This document shows, piece after piece, positions 22,637 to 34,747 of a DNA stretch of 64,000 nt. The stretch is from assembly GCA_014529385.2 (NCBI GenBank), contig CM043946.1:35295558-35359557 (forward strand), in the 5' to 3' direction. Positions within the stretch are counted from its first letter, which is position 1. Each line of letters opens with the position of its first letter. Origin of the DNA: Adiantum capillus-veneris (Eukaryota > Streptophyta > Polypodiopsida > Polypodiales > Pteridaceae). The notes under the pieces were generated by a model. The model did no database searches. It saw nothing but the letters and a program-made list of their open reading frames with translations, and was not told where the DNA came from. A program made the translations under genes and the position numbers.

Positions 22637-23131
22637 TTAAGCAGCATCATGAGCTTCTTCATTTTGAGACCTCTCAATATCTTGCAAACTCCATGCTTCA
22701 AGCCTTTTGAGTAACGCTTTCACTTTGAAGCATAAATTCTTCAGTTTAGGGTTCTTATTCTTCCATACTCCCAATACTTTCTTTACGACCAACAAGGCAT
22801 CTCCTTTGATCTGGAAGCGTCTAATCCCCAGCTGTAAGCAAATGTGCAAACCTGCTTCAAGAGCCATGTATTCTACTTCATTGTTGCTCTTTGCATCAAG
22901 TTTTAGCCCTTGTTTTCTTATAAGCTTCCCTTGTGCATCATATATGACAATGCCTCTTGAAGCAGCATCATGAATTCTTCGGTAAGAACCATCGAAGTAT
23001 AACAGTGAAGCATAAGAGATGACAAGAGTTTTGACTTTCTTCTTTCGCGCCACTTCTTCTTTAACCAAAATAGGAGTGTCTTTAAAAGTGAGAAGATCTG
23101 CCAGGGTAGTCCGAGTACTTTCTTCCACCAA
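22637..23131 (-). pseudogene. Gypsy-T second RNase H (plant Tat-type)
   Basis: An open stretch with Y-F-D-G-S-Y-R-R, then S-N-N-E-V-E-Y-M-A-L-E-A-G-L, then I-K-G-D-A-L-L-V-V, and finally R-S-Q-N-E-E-A-H-D-A-A. This spacing of acidic residues (D, E, D, D) is that of the additional RNase H acquired by Tat-lineage Gypsy elements, distinct from the usual RT-linked RNase H at 23160-23680. Confidence 0.8.
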
Positions 23132-23159
23132 AAAAGTGAGCTGAAACTTTTGAAGCTCA

Positions 23160-24418
23160 ATAACCCATTCAACACTGTTTTTGTCATATTTGAATTATTG
23201 AACAGCTGGGGAAGCAATGAATAACTAGTAAGGAAGGTGAATGACTTTTGCAGCAAGTAGTGTCTGAATCGCCTACAAGCATAAACCATACTGGTCATCA
23301 CCAATTCAATTTCAGAAAAATCTCTTTCATGAGGAGTCTTCACTCTGCTAGCATAATGAACAGGCTTCATATACTGAGATTCTTGTCCTTTTTGCAACAA
23401 CATGGCCCCAATGGCATCATCTCCCACTGATGTGTTAACATAAAAATCATTTTCCAAGTCAAGAGCTTACATAATAACATACTCAACCTCTTTAACTTTG
23501 TCAAAGAATCACCACAATCACGAGACCATTCCAAGGGATCATTCTTAATTGTTTGTTGTAATGGATACAATAGCTGTGATGACAAAGGTATGAAACGAGA
23601 CAGATATTTAACCTTCTGTATGAAAGTGGCCAATTGTCTAGTATCTTTTGGAGATGACAGTAACAACAAAGCCTCCACTTTCTATGGATCTACTTCAATC
23701 CCATTTTTTGAAATCACATGCCTAAGAAGCTTCACTCGTGGCTGTGCCGAATGACATTTCTTAGGATTGAGCTGACCCCCGCATTCATCATACCTTGCCA
23801 AAGTCATTTCAAGCTTTTGAACATGCTCTTTCCTTGAACTGTACACACAAAAATCATGTATGAACCCTTTGACAGACTTCCCAAGGAACGGGGTAAGGAC
23901 CCAATCCACTTTCTTTCAAAGGCTCTCGGCCCATTTGTCAACCCAAAAGGAAGGCAGGGAAAGCAGAAACAACCCCATGGCATGATAAAACTAGTCTTTT
24001 TCCGGTCTTCAAGAGCGAGGATAAGCTGAAAATATCCTGAATAACCATCACAGACACTGTATCTTTCAAAACCAACCAATGTATTTATAAGTTGATCAAT
24101 GAAAGGCAAAGGGTAAGGATCTTTCTTGGTCACTGCACTTAATGGCTTGTAATCGACACAAACTCTCCAACGCTCATCGTTTTTTGGAATGACCATTATA
24201 GGGCTCACCCATTCAGCATTATCCGCTAGCATAATGAACCCTACATCCAAGAGCTTATCCAGTTCTTCCTTGAAAGAATTCATTTGCTCCTTACCCATCC
24301 TCCTTAATTTCTGTCTTATTGGTTTTGCCCCTTCAACTAGCTCAATCTTCACAGGATCCCCAACAAAACCCCTTATTTCTTGATATGAGGTGATGAAAAT
24401 ATTTGGAAACCTGTCCAA
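23160..24418 (-). pseudogene. Gypsy-T reverse transcriptase and first RNase H
   Basis: RT opens with V-K-I-E-L-V-E-G-A-K-P-I-R-Q and W-V-S-P-I-M-V-I-P-K, then W-R-V-C-V-D-Y-K-P-L and C-D-G-Y-S-G-Y-F-Q (catalytic Asp in block A). After a frameshift the catalytic Y-x-D-D reads I-H-D-F (about 23860), so the enzyme is inactive as written. The connection continues (L-L-R-H-V-I-S-K-N-G-I-E-V-D-P) to RNase H at 23367-23678 and below. Several frameshifts and stops are present. Confidence 0.85.
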
Positions 24419-24503
24419 CCTATTTAGGTTGTATCAACTCTTCCAATTTCTCTAAACGGCTTGAAGCATTTATATTCCCCGATAATTGTAGCACTTCACT
24501 AAT

Positions 24504-25238
24504 TTATCTTTGTTCCTCATCCAGCAACAAAAATGATACTTCACTCTCATCACTGGAACTCGAAGGAGTGCTACTTCTTGAGTCTTCAGAACTATCATCA
24601 CTAGTAGTTTCGAATTCGTCATTCTCACTCACATATTCAAGTGCCATAGGTTGTTTGGTAGTCATATCAAACACTCTCTTTTCACCTTTCTTGCCATACA
24701 CATAGATTGTGCCCTTGCCCCAATCTTGCACGACGCCAACAGCTCTCAACCAAGGTCGTCACAAAATGAGAGGAAAAGCTCCCAGACCAGCCGACATAAC
24801 ATGAAAGTTTACTATAACCTTCACGCTAAAGACTTCGACTTCCAAATTCTTGATCATCCACAAAAATTTCACCTTGGCATGGTTTGCTAGTCAAATCCAA
24901 AACCCAGAGCTTCCGCATGTAATGAGACCCAGTCTCTCAACACATGAATGTGTGATCACACAAACTTGAGCACCTCCATCAATGTAGGCTTCTCCCATGC
25001 CCACACCTTTGTGCCAAGCATTCAACACAGGACGGATGTCAGGTAACTCTGCCACAAACAACACTCTGACTTGTCCATGCTTCGGCTCTTTCTCTGGATT
25101 CCCTAATGAATTCCATTGCCTTTTATGTTTGGGAACCATATTCATCAATTGTCCAAAAATACAATCTACTTTCCTCCCAATTGGGTCTTCCTTTAAACTG
25201 TAAGTTGTTTGGCGTTCTCCCAAAGGAAAATCTGCCAC
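24504..25238 (-). pseudogene. Gypsy-T protease region
   Basis: At about 24967-24995 the minus strand reads Y-I-D-G-G-A-Q-V-C-V-I-T, a retropepsin active-site loop with D-G-G in place of D-S/T-G. A linker with K-G-T-I-Y-V-Y-G-K and a long acidic serine-rich segment (24504-24749) leads to RT. It is broken into two frames. Confidence 0.7.
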
Positions 25239-25547
25239 TTCAAATAATCTACGAGGTTTTCTATTCCTCTTGGATTTAGCATCTTCACCCTCCTTTTCCT
25301 TCCCTTCTCTCTGCTAGGCCCTGGTATGGCATAGCCTTCCCCCTCTCTTTTGCCCACGGGCAACATGTCTACTTCTTTCTTTTCAACCCGCACAATACCC
25401 ACATGACCACCACAGATTGAGGCATGATTTTCCTATTCAGTACCCTGATCTCCACGTTTATCCAATGCATAATCATTAGCCCTGTTGGGAATCTGCTAGG
25501 GAAGTGGGAACATATCACCTCCCATCCTTGTTGGCTTTGAACAATAA

Positions 25548-25589
25548 GTGCTGATGTGACCAAGTTCACCGCAATTATAACAAATAGGA
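25548..25589 (-). pseudogene. Gypsy-T gag zinc knuckle
   Basis: The minus strand encodes C-Y-N-C-G-E-L-G-H-I-S-T-Y-C, a perfect C-x2-C-x4-H-x4-C nucleic-acid-binding knuckle, between gag and protease. The surrounding frame is interrupted. Confidence 0.85.
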
Positions 25590-25849
25590 ATGAACCTCCT
25601 GTGCGGCTCAAAACAACCTTGTCCACGACTCGCATTAGCATTAGGCTAAGCTTCACATGCCTGAGCCATCCCTCTACCATGACCGCGACCAACAACTGCC
25701 TCCACCTCCAAGAACACTAAGTTGCCTTTCCTGCATTATGGTCATCATGTCTTGCATATTTTGCTATAATTGTTCGGTATTAGTAGCCCTTTGAATAGGT
25801 TGGCCTCTAGCCTCTACCTAATTTTCCTCCTTATGGCCACCATTATTTT

Positions 25850-26419
25850 TCATAGGAACCACTTCCCATACTCATTAAATCTTTGAGCCTTCCATTCTTT
25901 CTCTATGGCGATAGCGACTGCCTCCTTGAAGGTGGCGGGCCTTTTTAACTCAATTTTGAACTTCAGACTTTCTTTTAAGTTTTCCACAAAACGGTCCTTC
26001 TTTAACATGGATGGAGGGATCTCATTTCCCAAAGCCTGGGCCCATTTATCCAATAGACGGGTGAACTACATGACAAAATCATCAACTTTGATTACCCTTT
26101 TGAGTGTACCCCAAAATTTCATGTAAAACTTCAACAGGTACTTCAATGGATCTATATTGTGCCACATGAAAGCTTGCTTCACACGATTGTAGTCCAAGAC
26201 TACCCTTGGAGTTTGTGCTTGCACCAACTCTTCATGATTGTGTAACCAAACTTGTGCTTCATCCTGTAAATTGTATTGCAGCAATCGCAACAATATAGCT
26301 TGGTCTAGTATATTTCGCAGCAAGCAATTGACTTCCAATTTTTCAATAAAATTTTGTGCATTCTTATTAGGCAATCCATGAAACTGTGGAAATTCGTCTG
26401 CCATGTTTGATTGCCACAA
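25850..26419 (-). pseudogene. Gypsy-T gag
   Basis: The gag region contains F-P-Q-F-H-G-L-P-N-K-N-A-Q-N-F-I-E-K-L, then W-L-H-N-H, and after one in-frame TAG at 26066-26068 continues (L-L-D-K-W-A-Q-A-L-G, F-V-E-N-L, A-T-F-K-E-A-V-A-I-A). The pattern matches the retrotransposon gag family of Tat/Athila-type Gypsy elements. Upstream leader sequence (26420-26718) is non-coding. Confidence 0.75.
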
Positions 26420-26718
26420 AAAAACTTACATGTGAGGTCAAAAACTCAAGGGATGTCAATGGATCTCTCCAGTACCTAATCCACCTCACACTGGGTAACC
26501 AGGCCCCTAGTGCTTGTCTTCACAAAACCTCATGACCCCCCAAAGGCTGCAATCCAATTAAACGACCACCTCAAGTGTTTTCCACAATTTGCACATACAT
26601 AGGTCGTTGTCCATAAGGACCCACATCCCTTTTAATTCACTTTGATATTGGAGGAATATCTTCTGTAGTGTACTTTGTAGTTTTTGCTGCAAAGTTCTCT
26701 TGCTCTTTCTCTTTGTCA

Positions 26719-26880
26719 TGTCATGCCAAGGGTAGGAATGGGAGGGCACGGCCCTGGCCAAGGGTCTATAGATACACATGTAGTACAGGGGCTATATGTA
26801 GCTAAGAGACAAAGGGCAAGGGGCCTATATATAGGCAGGTTGGGTGGTTATGAGCATGTCTATCTCCCAAGTCTCTTACA
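26719..26880 (+). repeat. 5' LTR of element A
   Basis: A 162-bp LTR, TG...CA, with TATATATAGGCAGG near 26826 as a likely TATA box. It pairs with 32062-32223 with scattered substitutions. Confidence 0.88.
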
Positions 26881-26881
26881 T

Positions 26882-26894
26882 TGTTATCAGAGCT
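26882..26894 (+). other. Primer-binding site of element A
   Basis: TGTTATCAGAGCT differs from the common plant initiator-Met primer site TGGTATCAGAGC by one base and sits directly after the LTR. Confidence 0.75.
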
Positions 26895-26952
26895 CATAGG
26901 AGCGGTGAGCCATGGAGGAGGGGAAAAATAGGCATGAATCTTATCCTTCTTT

Positions 26953-26953
<1 letters not shown>

Positions 26954-27014
<61 letters not shown>
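26954..27014. repeat. (CT)n microsatellite in the element A leader
   Basis: A CT run of about 60 bp shortly after the primer site. The related element at 49399 has shorter CT clusters at the same relative place (about 49600-49670). Confidence 0.95.
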
Positions 27015-27019
<5 letters not shown>

Positions 27020-27455
27020 ATGGATCCAGGGGCAAGGCTTCGTACTGAAAAAACCATGAAAAGCATACATGAAACATGCACCATCATGCAAAGGACATGG
27101 AGAAGCAGTTGAGGAAGGAGAAAGGATGTGAACATGTGTGGGCACCCTTGCAAGGAAGGGCCGACAGAGACAGTCCTTCGAGTACCGCCCCTTGCACACG
27201 GGAGGAAGAAAATCCGACCTACATCAAATTGGGGTTTGTCTCTGTCTACGAGAATGCACCGATCTTGGGGCCATTTTTCGTTTCTCCAGCGCATGGATTA
27301 GGGCACTACAGGTGACCATGGATGCTATTTTTTTCCTGTGCAGCATTACCTCTGCCACCATAGTTTCATTTTGGAGCTTTATTTCACACACGATCGTCCA
27401 AATTAATGGCCTTTTGGGTTGAACCCATCCAAGGGAGGATGCCCACGAGGGCATA

Positions 27456-27481
27456 CCCCCCCCCCCCCCCCCCCCCCCCCC
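27456..27481. repeat. Poly-C run
   Basis: Twenty-six consecutive C bases inside element A. Confidence 0.95.
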
Positions 27482-27499
27482 GCCCCTCATACACCCTCT

Positions 27500-30400
27500 T
27501 ATAAGGGATGCAAAGGTCTAGATGAAATGTAGTTTTCAAAATTGGAGAAGTCCGACATGGTTAGAAACAATCGGCAACAAGCGGTGGACATACAATCAAA
27601 GGGATTGGCAAGAAGCTCGATAGAAAGGCTATATGGACAAGCCTACAGGTGTTGAGGACCGCATGAAGGCATCATGCACTGGTCATACACGACATTCCTT
27701 GGCCATGCAAGGACCGTGCGGAGTACCTAAAGCCCTGAACAACATGAAAAGCATAGCCTTCAAGGCTGGTAAGATGACATGAAAAGCACAACATTCAAGG
27801 CCTATAAGGCTGTAATTATTAGGTCACACTTCAAATTCAACACTCTTTCTAAAGCTTATGGAAAGCGATAGATGTATATCTCGAAAGAGTGTTTCATCTC
27901 AAAAGCACCACCATATGTAGTGGAGCTCTCAAGAAGGGTGATCCTTGAAACAAGCAAATATTTTTAGTAAATATTTTGGCGTACGGTCGACGACAAGTAC
28001 GGAATTTTTGCAAAATCCATGCATGGCATGGTCATGGAGAAGCAAGTCTTTATTGAGCTCGAGGTAAACCTACAAACTTATCACCAATGGAGAACGACTC
28101 AAAGGGTGTTTATGGCTTGATTGTCGAATACGATAGATCAGACACTAGCCAATGCTTGGCGAGGCAAGTCAATTCAAGTAATTGACAAGGTACGTAGTAA
28201 CTTTTGATTTTGTTGACACATTTTTTTTAATAAACATGATCACCAATCATGGTATGCAACATATGTGTATGTTGCCATAGCAATATTTTTTATTATTTCA
28301 GCATTAACAAACATCACAGAGTGGTGTGAAGACAACTGTTAAGCAAGGATTGATTTTGTCACCCGATCTTGATCCAAAGTGCAGCTTCTACCGAGAAGGA
28401 AAAAAATTTCTACAAAGGCAAGGCCTTTTGCTAGTTTTAATAGTGCATGTGAAGATATGGCTCCTAGGAGTTATGGCTGCATGGCTTGTGTATCCTCTAG
28501 TGTACATCAAGAGGCTAAAACAAGGTGTTGTTGGACACTCTCTTTCAAGGGAAAGAAAATCTTTCAAGTGCACAGCTCCACGCATTGGATACATCATTAT
28601 TTCTTGTAGCTCTATGCAAGGCCGATTCTCTATGAAATTTTGCCAAGGTTAATTTGTTTTTGCTTTGACATATGTATGTCAATAGGAACACCTGTTAGCT
28701 ACGAGCACTCAGGATATGTTTTGTCTCGTCTTTTTTTATGGACTTATGCAAAGCAAGGCTTCTCTCAAGACATCTGATTTTCTCTTGGAGATCATATGAC
28801 CCAAGCCACAATGGCATGTAGGGTACATTCGATAGCTCTCAATTTCTTAGTATATACGACTATGAGCCACCTTCAAGCAACGACTACTCGTCTCGAAAGG
28901 GTGACCAAAGCTTTTCTAGACTTTATATGAAGCAAAGCTTCTCTTAAGTGCAAAGGTATTATTGATTGACTTTAGATCACCAATAATGGCACACATCTTT
29001 AGCACTACGTGGATATAAGCTCAATGTTTCCGCAATGGCAGACTGTGATGTATCCAGACCGGTGTAATCGTGCAAGGCACGTCTAACAAAGGCTCACATG
29101 GTTGAGATTGTTATTGAAGCCAAGGGATTATTATTCTATTTTTTTCTTGTTATGCATGACATACTAGTATGATGGTTGTACAACATCCACCATTGCATAC
29201 ACGTCCGCTATAGCACTAGCTACTCTGTCAAGGACGAGCTCAGTTGTTGATGTTTTCAAACACTTTGTATTTATGTTTATTCATAGGAAAGTGACATACA
29301 TCTGCACCCTGGTCCAATCATGATGACATACAAGGTAAGTGGGTCAAGATGTGACTTTTGGTACCTCTCTCTCCGAGGGCGTGGTACAAGTACATTGTTG
29401 TACGCATATAGGACAAGCTATGACACAGACATGGTCTGCACTATATCATATTCAAGGGGCATGCACCACATTTGCATAACGGGTTTTTCCTTATCCCAGC
29501 ATTCTCTTTCTCTCTCTCTTTCCAATTTCTATGCGGGAAAGGCGACACTAGGCATGATTTTATTGAAATCTTTCTATGACAATACGGTAACAAGAAGGGC
29601 TTCGAGCCAGCAGGAAGAGCTAAGAGCCATCTATTACCACCTATTTTGGCATGGCTAAGAGCCATCTATTTGTATTCCATCAATTATTGATTTCAAGATT
29701 GAACACTTCTATCTAGTTGAGTACCCATTGCTTATAATGGACAAGCAAGAGTCTTGACACCATTAGTGATGTTTTGGGCATTATTTTAGCACTCCACACT
29801 TTTAGTGTGAAAGTCAAGTTGAGTTTTTGAACGTCTTAAACTCGTAAGGGCTTATCTCTACCATGGTGTATGGATGAAGCTAGCATTTTAGACAGCACGA
29901 CTGTTCACAAAAAACCCAAAATTATGGATGTTTGGGTGTAAAAAACATCTAGATGTGAATACGAGTCCAACTTCAGTGGAGCTCCTATTAGCACTAAAAG
30001 TGCCTATATGAGTAAAGTTTTGGGGTAAGGCCCAACTCGTGATAACTAAATCACTTATTGAGGGTCCATGGTCAATTCTTGGAACCTTCACACTTGCAGT
30101 TTCAAGGAAACAAGTACACAACTTGCCAAGGGGTAGTGGAAAAATTTCAACTTCCAAATTAATGTACTGCCACATAGGCAAGCGCAAGGGGGGTCACGGA
30201 CATAGGCCAAGGGCCGGTTTCTATTTGAGTAGTTTTTTTGCACAGTTTAACCAAGGGGTTTGACAAAGTTGATTTTAACCATGGGGTTTGGATTGCAAAG
30301 GCAACACCCAAGGTTACAGGTGCAATACTACTTGCATTTCACTAATTTTCAATTAGTGTTCCTAGGCCTTTGCAGGCGTGAGATTTGGGTAGGTGCCTTT

Positions 30401-32047
30401 CACTCCGGATAAGTGAACACTATGTTTAATCTATAGAGAAATGACTAGGTCATGTAGGAGCCAAGAAATTTGGGTTGTGGTGTCCAAAATAAGTTTCAGC
30501 ATTATGCAGTTATAGACCCACTTGTAGGGTTTATTTGGCACGTGTTGTCATATGGGATGCAACATGGTCTAGGAACTCAAGGAGTTCGGTTTAGTCAGTG
30601 TGGAGCAAAGCTAATGAGAGTCCCTCTCACCCCTGTCATAGAGTATTTGCAGTTACCTCCACACACAAGTACATCTTGTACTTGAAGGATGTTCTTTTTT
30701 CAGACACCCTTACATGAGACATATTCCACATGTGGAGAATATGAGTCTTTGGTACTAACACTGAAACCCACTATATCAAGTGTGTGTCACAACAAAGCCC
30801 CTAGGTGCTGGTCACATCCGTTTTATGGACCGTTTTCAACACAATGTGTCAGGAACAGTTTTAGTGGCTAGAAATTGTCGGATACTCAAAAAGAGTTGTT
30901 AAGGTACAATTGCTGCTAAACAACATTAACGGATGGTTGTTTATGCGTATAGCAACGCTATGAGTTGTTAATGAAAAAATTTCATTGTTTGTACCTAGAA
31001 GTGATTCATGTTTCACCTTCTATTATGGTTCCAACATTTTAGGAAGACTTGCAAATGATTTCAACAGAAAGCACTCCTCTTTAATGTGTGCTAGGAGCAT
31101 CACATTCTCCATAATTATTGGCAAGAATGATCATGGATATACATGTTTGGATCTGTTTTTTGCTAGTTGCATGCACACTAGGTGTTATGGGCCCTAGTGT
31201 TTAGCGAAGGCTAATTTGGAGTGGCATGCATATTCATCACATTAGTTGCTTATGAAGCATTTTGCACTCTAGGTGTTGTATCTCTATGAGATTCCTTTTG
31301 GGGTCTACCAATCACCAATACAAGTCATTGCTCGGTTTGGGTGCTTGTGGATCTTCCAAGTTAACCATGATGGTACGATATTGTGATCCTCGTTTATCAG
31401 TCATCTGGGACGACTGTCTGTAAACCGTGGGAGGAAGCACACCTCAGTACTGTCAGGTATCCAAGGGGATAGGCAGATTACAAAGTGTAATCTCGTGCTA
31501 AAGGATATGAAACGTGTGTACATTAGCACCAAGAAATCCAATTAATAAGAATTTATTACTCTACTTGGAGTTTTGCTTACCATAAGTTAAAGCATGTTTG
31601 TGACTAGGTTTAGTCTCTTCATGTATAGGTCAGGTTCTCAACCTTGAACACTAGCTATGGTGGGGTTGTTTACTGATGAAATTTGCGAACAAGTCAAGGA
31701 CTTAAACTTGGTTGATGAGTTATGTCAGCATGTTACTTTCAAGGAAATTGAAAAGAGGTACTCTTTCAGGTACATCTTTGTTGTGATAACTCATTTAGCA
31801 TGCTCATGTGCATTCTAAATGGAGTCTACACACTATGATTGGATAAGAACAGGTAACACAAGATAGTTGCAAATGGACGACAATGTGGAAAAATCAAGAT
31901 GTTGCTCGTGGTTTCATTGGACCTCCTACTGAACCGTGTTCCGATCAAACAAACTTCTGGATCCATGACGGATGCCACTATGGCAAACATTAGTGTTCTT
32001 ATGAAGATACTACCACTTTTTTTTGTTCGAGGACAAGAACGCTTCTC
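27500..32047 (+). other. Non-coding interior of element A
   Basis: Longest open stretches (for example 28326-28652) show no recognisable domain and no codon pattern I would trust. Parts match the related elements: 29226-29440 (CTGTCAAGGACGAGCTCAG, TACATTGTTGTACGCATATAGGA) with 51717-51980, and 31341-31530 with the reverse complement of 54930-55163. Confidence 0.6.
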
Positions 32048-32061
32048 CAAGGGGGAAGTAA

Positions 32062-32223
32062 TGTCATGCCAAGGGTAGGACTGGGAGGACACGGCCCTGT
32101 CCAAGGGCCTACAGATACACATGCAGTACAAGGGTTATATGTAGCTAAGAGCGAGAGGGCCAGCGGCCTATATATAGGTAGGTTGGGTGGTTATGAGCAT
32201 GTATATCTCTCCAGTCTCTTACA
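32062..32223 (+). repeat. 3' LTR of element A
   Basis: A 162-bp partner of 26719-26880, preceded by the polypurine tract CCAAGGGGGAAG. Confidence 0.88.
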
Positions 32224-33316
32224 ATCATCTCTATTCTCACTCCCTATTTCTTTTTGTAGGATTTTATGGTGCATTATTCTTGGTGCATGCTTTTTGAATC
32301 CTTGCATCACATATCACTATTTTTGTTTGCTTTTCTTTATCTTGTTTCTCTTCATTGTATTGCACATGCATCAAACATCCGCACACATCCCGTTCACACG
32401 CATTTAAGCATGAATAGACGCATTTAGAGTCCCGAGAGTCAAATTTCATCCGAAATTGTCCGATTTTGTCTATTTGAGCCGTTTTTAGCATATTCGAGCC
32501 AGACTACACACATAGACCTTGTTTGATACAGATTTTGATTTTGGGTTTGGTCACCAGACCTACATTTGGCTACGACTTTGACCGAGTGACCGATTTTAGA
32601 GCGAGAAAAAGGCAGAAAGTGCCAAAAAAATCCACAAAAGAAAATATAAAAACACCGTGGAAATCACACAACGAGCAAACAACGAAAAAGCTAGATACAA
32701 CAGAAAATCACTACAAAAAAAATGGAGAAGTGCGAAAACAGTTTTGGTGATAATTCGAGCCGAGGTCATCACAATTCTAACACAGATCTGGACATTATTC
32801 CCACAGTTCAGACAAAGAAGGACAGGGACTAAAAGTCATTGTGCAAACCTAAATTGGCAAGTGCAAGCAATTGCATTGCAAATTGAGCTTCTAATCGGAC
32901 GAACAATGGCACAACTCACATGTGATTGCAGATTAGGCTAGTACGAGTAGTAGAAATTTTGCTAATCAAAACCAAAATCTGCTAGGAGACAATTTTTACA
33001 GAACCAATTGACATGGACTCAAATCGAGCCGAGAATTCAAGTGCAACAGAGCAGATTTTACAACTATATGGCTACAATGGGATAAATTTATGTATACAGA
33101 TTCAGAAGGCCATAGATACTTGATTAGCAGCAAAAGCAACACAGGAGCCAAAATCCTATTGATCAGAGTAAAGCCAAATTCAGAGAACTCCCAGATGTTC
33201 ACAGACTTCAGTGGAGCCAGGTATTGCATATAAAAGTTCAAAAAATCAACCCAAGTGGTTATCCAAAAATCTACACAAGTCCGCAAAGCATCTATTTAGT
33301 GCATATGCAATCAGGG

Positions 33317-34240
33317 TCATTGTACATGGATTACAATGGTCAAATCTATAGTTGAGAGCCAAAATTGCAAGATCCAATAGATCAACCGATAGAAGCCAGT
33401 CTAATTGGAGAAAAGAGCCAAAGACGATACAAAGGTCAAGATGGAGCATTCTACAGCTTGATGCTCAGTGTTTTAAAAGAAGATGTCGATAACTTGGCAA
33501 GCATAGAAACAGAAGCTTCTCAACTAGAGCTTGACATGACAGAACCAAAGGAAATACCACCAGTCATGGCATATTTCTCAGATTGTAGATGGAAAGGTGA
33601 ACATTTTTCGGAAGATTGTCCAAGAAATCCAGACAACAGGGATACATCAACTACCAAGCAAGGTATATAGCAAATTGGAAATGTGAATCTCGATATAAGT
33701 GCATCTAACTTGACACTTTTAATGCAATCAGATGATTCTGCATTACCATTAGGAGCACAAGTAAAAACATTGCAAGTTCAAAATGAGCATAAAGATGCAC
33801 AGGCACCTCAAAAGCTTAAAATTGATTCTTTGAACAACAAATTCTTGCATGAATTTAGTCAAGGTGTCGAGATATCACCAAAGGTTGAAAAGACTATTAG
33901 GTTTGCAAATGATTCTGCATCCATTGACACAAGTGTGCAATTATTTATGAGTCTAAGGGACACATCAAACAGAATGATAATAGCTTTGTATGGTACACAT
34001 AATTCATACGCACACTATGTAGACCAAAAAGGAAAATTGTACAAAAAGGATCAACCAGTGTTTGAACGGCCCACGTACCAGCTCATAGAAGTGCGTCCAG
34101 TGATAGATCAGAAAGGATGATTTATCTCAGAGGAAAGAATCTATTATAGCCCATCCTCTCTAGAGTTGAAGGATATTACCCGAGTGAACCCAGAAATCTG
34201 TTCAGAGCCAAACTCTCCTCCATCGGAAATCAAGCTTTGA
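33317..34240 (+). pseudogene. P2 gag-like and S-I-Y segments
   Basis: 33365-33670 reads through R-R-Y-K-G-Q-D-G-A-F-Y-S-L and ends with C-R-W-K-G-E-H-F-S-E-D-C-P, a zinc knuckle lacking its first Cys and with one extra residue before His. 33683-34120 is open with no known domain (L-Y-G-T-H-N-S-Y-A-H-Y-V-D-Q-K-G-K-L-Y). A second frame resumes to about 34240. It is taken as the gag side of a retroelement from the knuckle only. Confidence 0.45.
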
Positions 34241-34252
34241 TGTTGTGATCAA

Positions 34253-34740
34253 ATGAGCATATACTTTGACCAAAACAGTCGTAGATATAGACGAGAGTCT
34301 AGCATCTATGATACCTTGGGTCTTGAAATCACAGAAGCTCATATCATAGGAGACCCATGGGATAGACAATATCAGGGCAAAGATAATGCTATCTATAGCT
34401 TGACTTGGGGAATAATTTGTCATGTTTCACGAAGATACATAGGAAACTATGCAGAAGGATTACATATGCCAAACATCGCCAGTGCTACCCAAAGTGTACC
34501 TACACGATCCCAAAAGGTGAGACTAAATCATAGCCATACAATTTTGAACTCTTACAATGAAGCAGGTTATAGTGATCACCCTAGGAAGGGGGGAGTTGTA
34601 AATCCATCAAGCTCAGCTTATGGTATACCAGGAAATGTTACAGCAATTAAAATCCCTAGAGCTTCTAGCCAACAGACCCCTTCAAGGCAGAAACCATTGA
34701 AAGATTATATGGTCGTTGGAAGTTTCCAATTGACCCAGAG
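34253..34740 (+). pseudogene. P2 second S-I-Y segment
   Basis: The segment includes R-Q-Y-Q-G-K-D-N-A-I-Y-S-L-T-W, matching the 33420-33470 stretch R-R-Y-K-G-Q-D-G-A-F-Y-S-L, so this module occurs twice about 0.95 kb apart. The frame runs into the left arm of the palindrome, where the encoded protein becomes antisense of the right arm. Confidence 0.4.
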
Positions 34741-34747
34741 TCCATCA

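Larger units (their letters stand above)
14206..26718 (-). mobile_element. Gypsy-T: minus-strand Ty3/Gypsy element with two RNase H domains, interrupted by a 7.1-kb insertion
   Basis: Reading leftward from 26419: gag, CCHC knuckle, protease, RT, RNase H, a second RNase H and integrase. Integrase resumes at 14367 after the inserted element 14368-21490. A polypurine tract (GCAAGGGGGGG on the minus strand, about 14206-14218) marks the 3' end of the internal region. A second RNase H between RNase H and integrase is a hallmark of the Tat branch of plant Gypsy elements. The 3' LTR probably runs left from about 14206. I could not pair LTRs; element A starts at 26719 on the 5' side. Confidence 0.8.
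26719..32223 (+). mobile_element. Element A: 5.5-kb non-coding LTR retrotransposon with 162-bp LTRs
   Basis: Direct repeats 26719-26880 and 32062-32223 begin TGTCATGCCAAGGG and end CTCTTACA. A methionine-initiator-type primer site (TGTTATCAGAGCT) follows the first and a polypurine tract (CCAAGGGGGAAG, about 32048-32059) precedes the second. No protein of more than about 110 residues and no retroelement domain is visible inside, so it is non-autonomous. Flanking bases do not show a clear target duplication. Related sequences occur at 49399-52308 and 54930-55195. Confidence 0.85.

Noticed and set aside
26954-27014. CRISPR-like or satellite array
   Set aside because: A simple dinucleotide repeat; no spaced direct repeats of CRISPR type occur in the window.
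28326-28652. 108-codon open stretch inside element A
   Set aside because: No motif, and the sister element has no matching open frame; probably chance.
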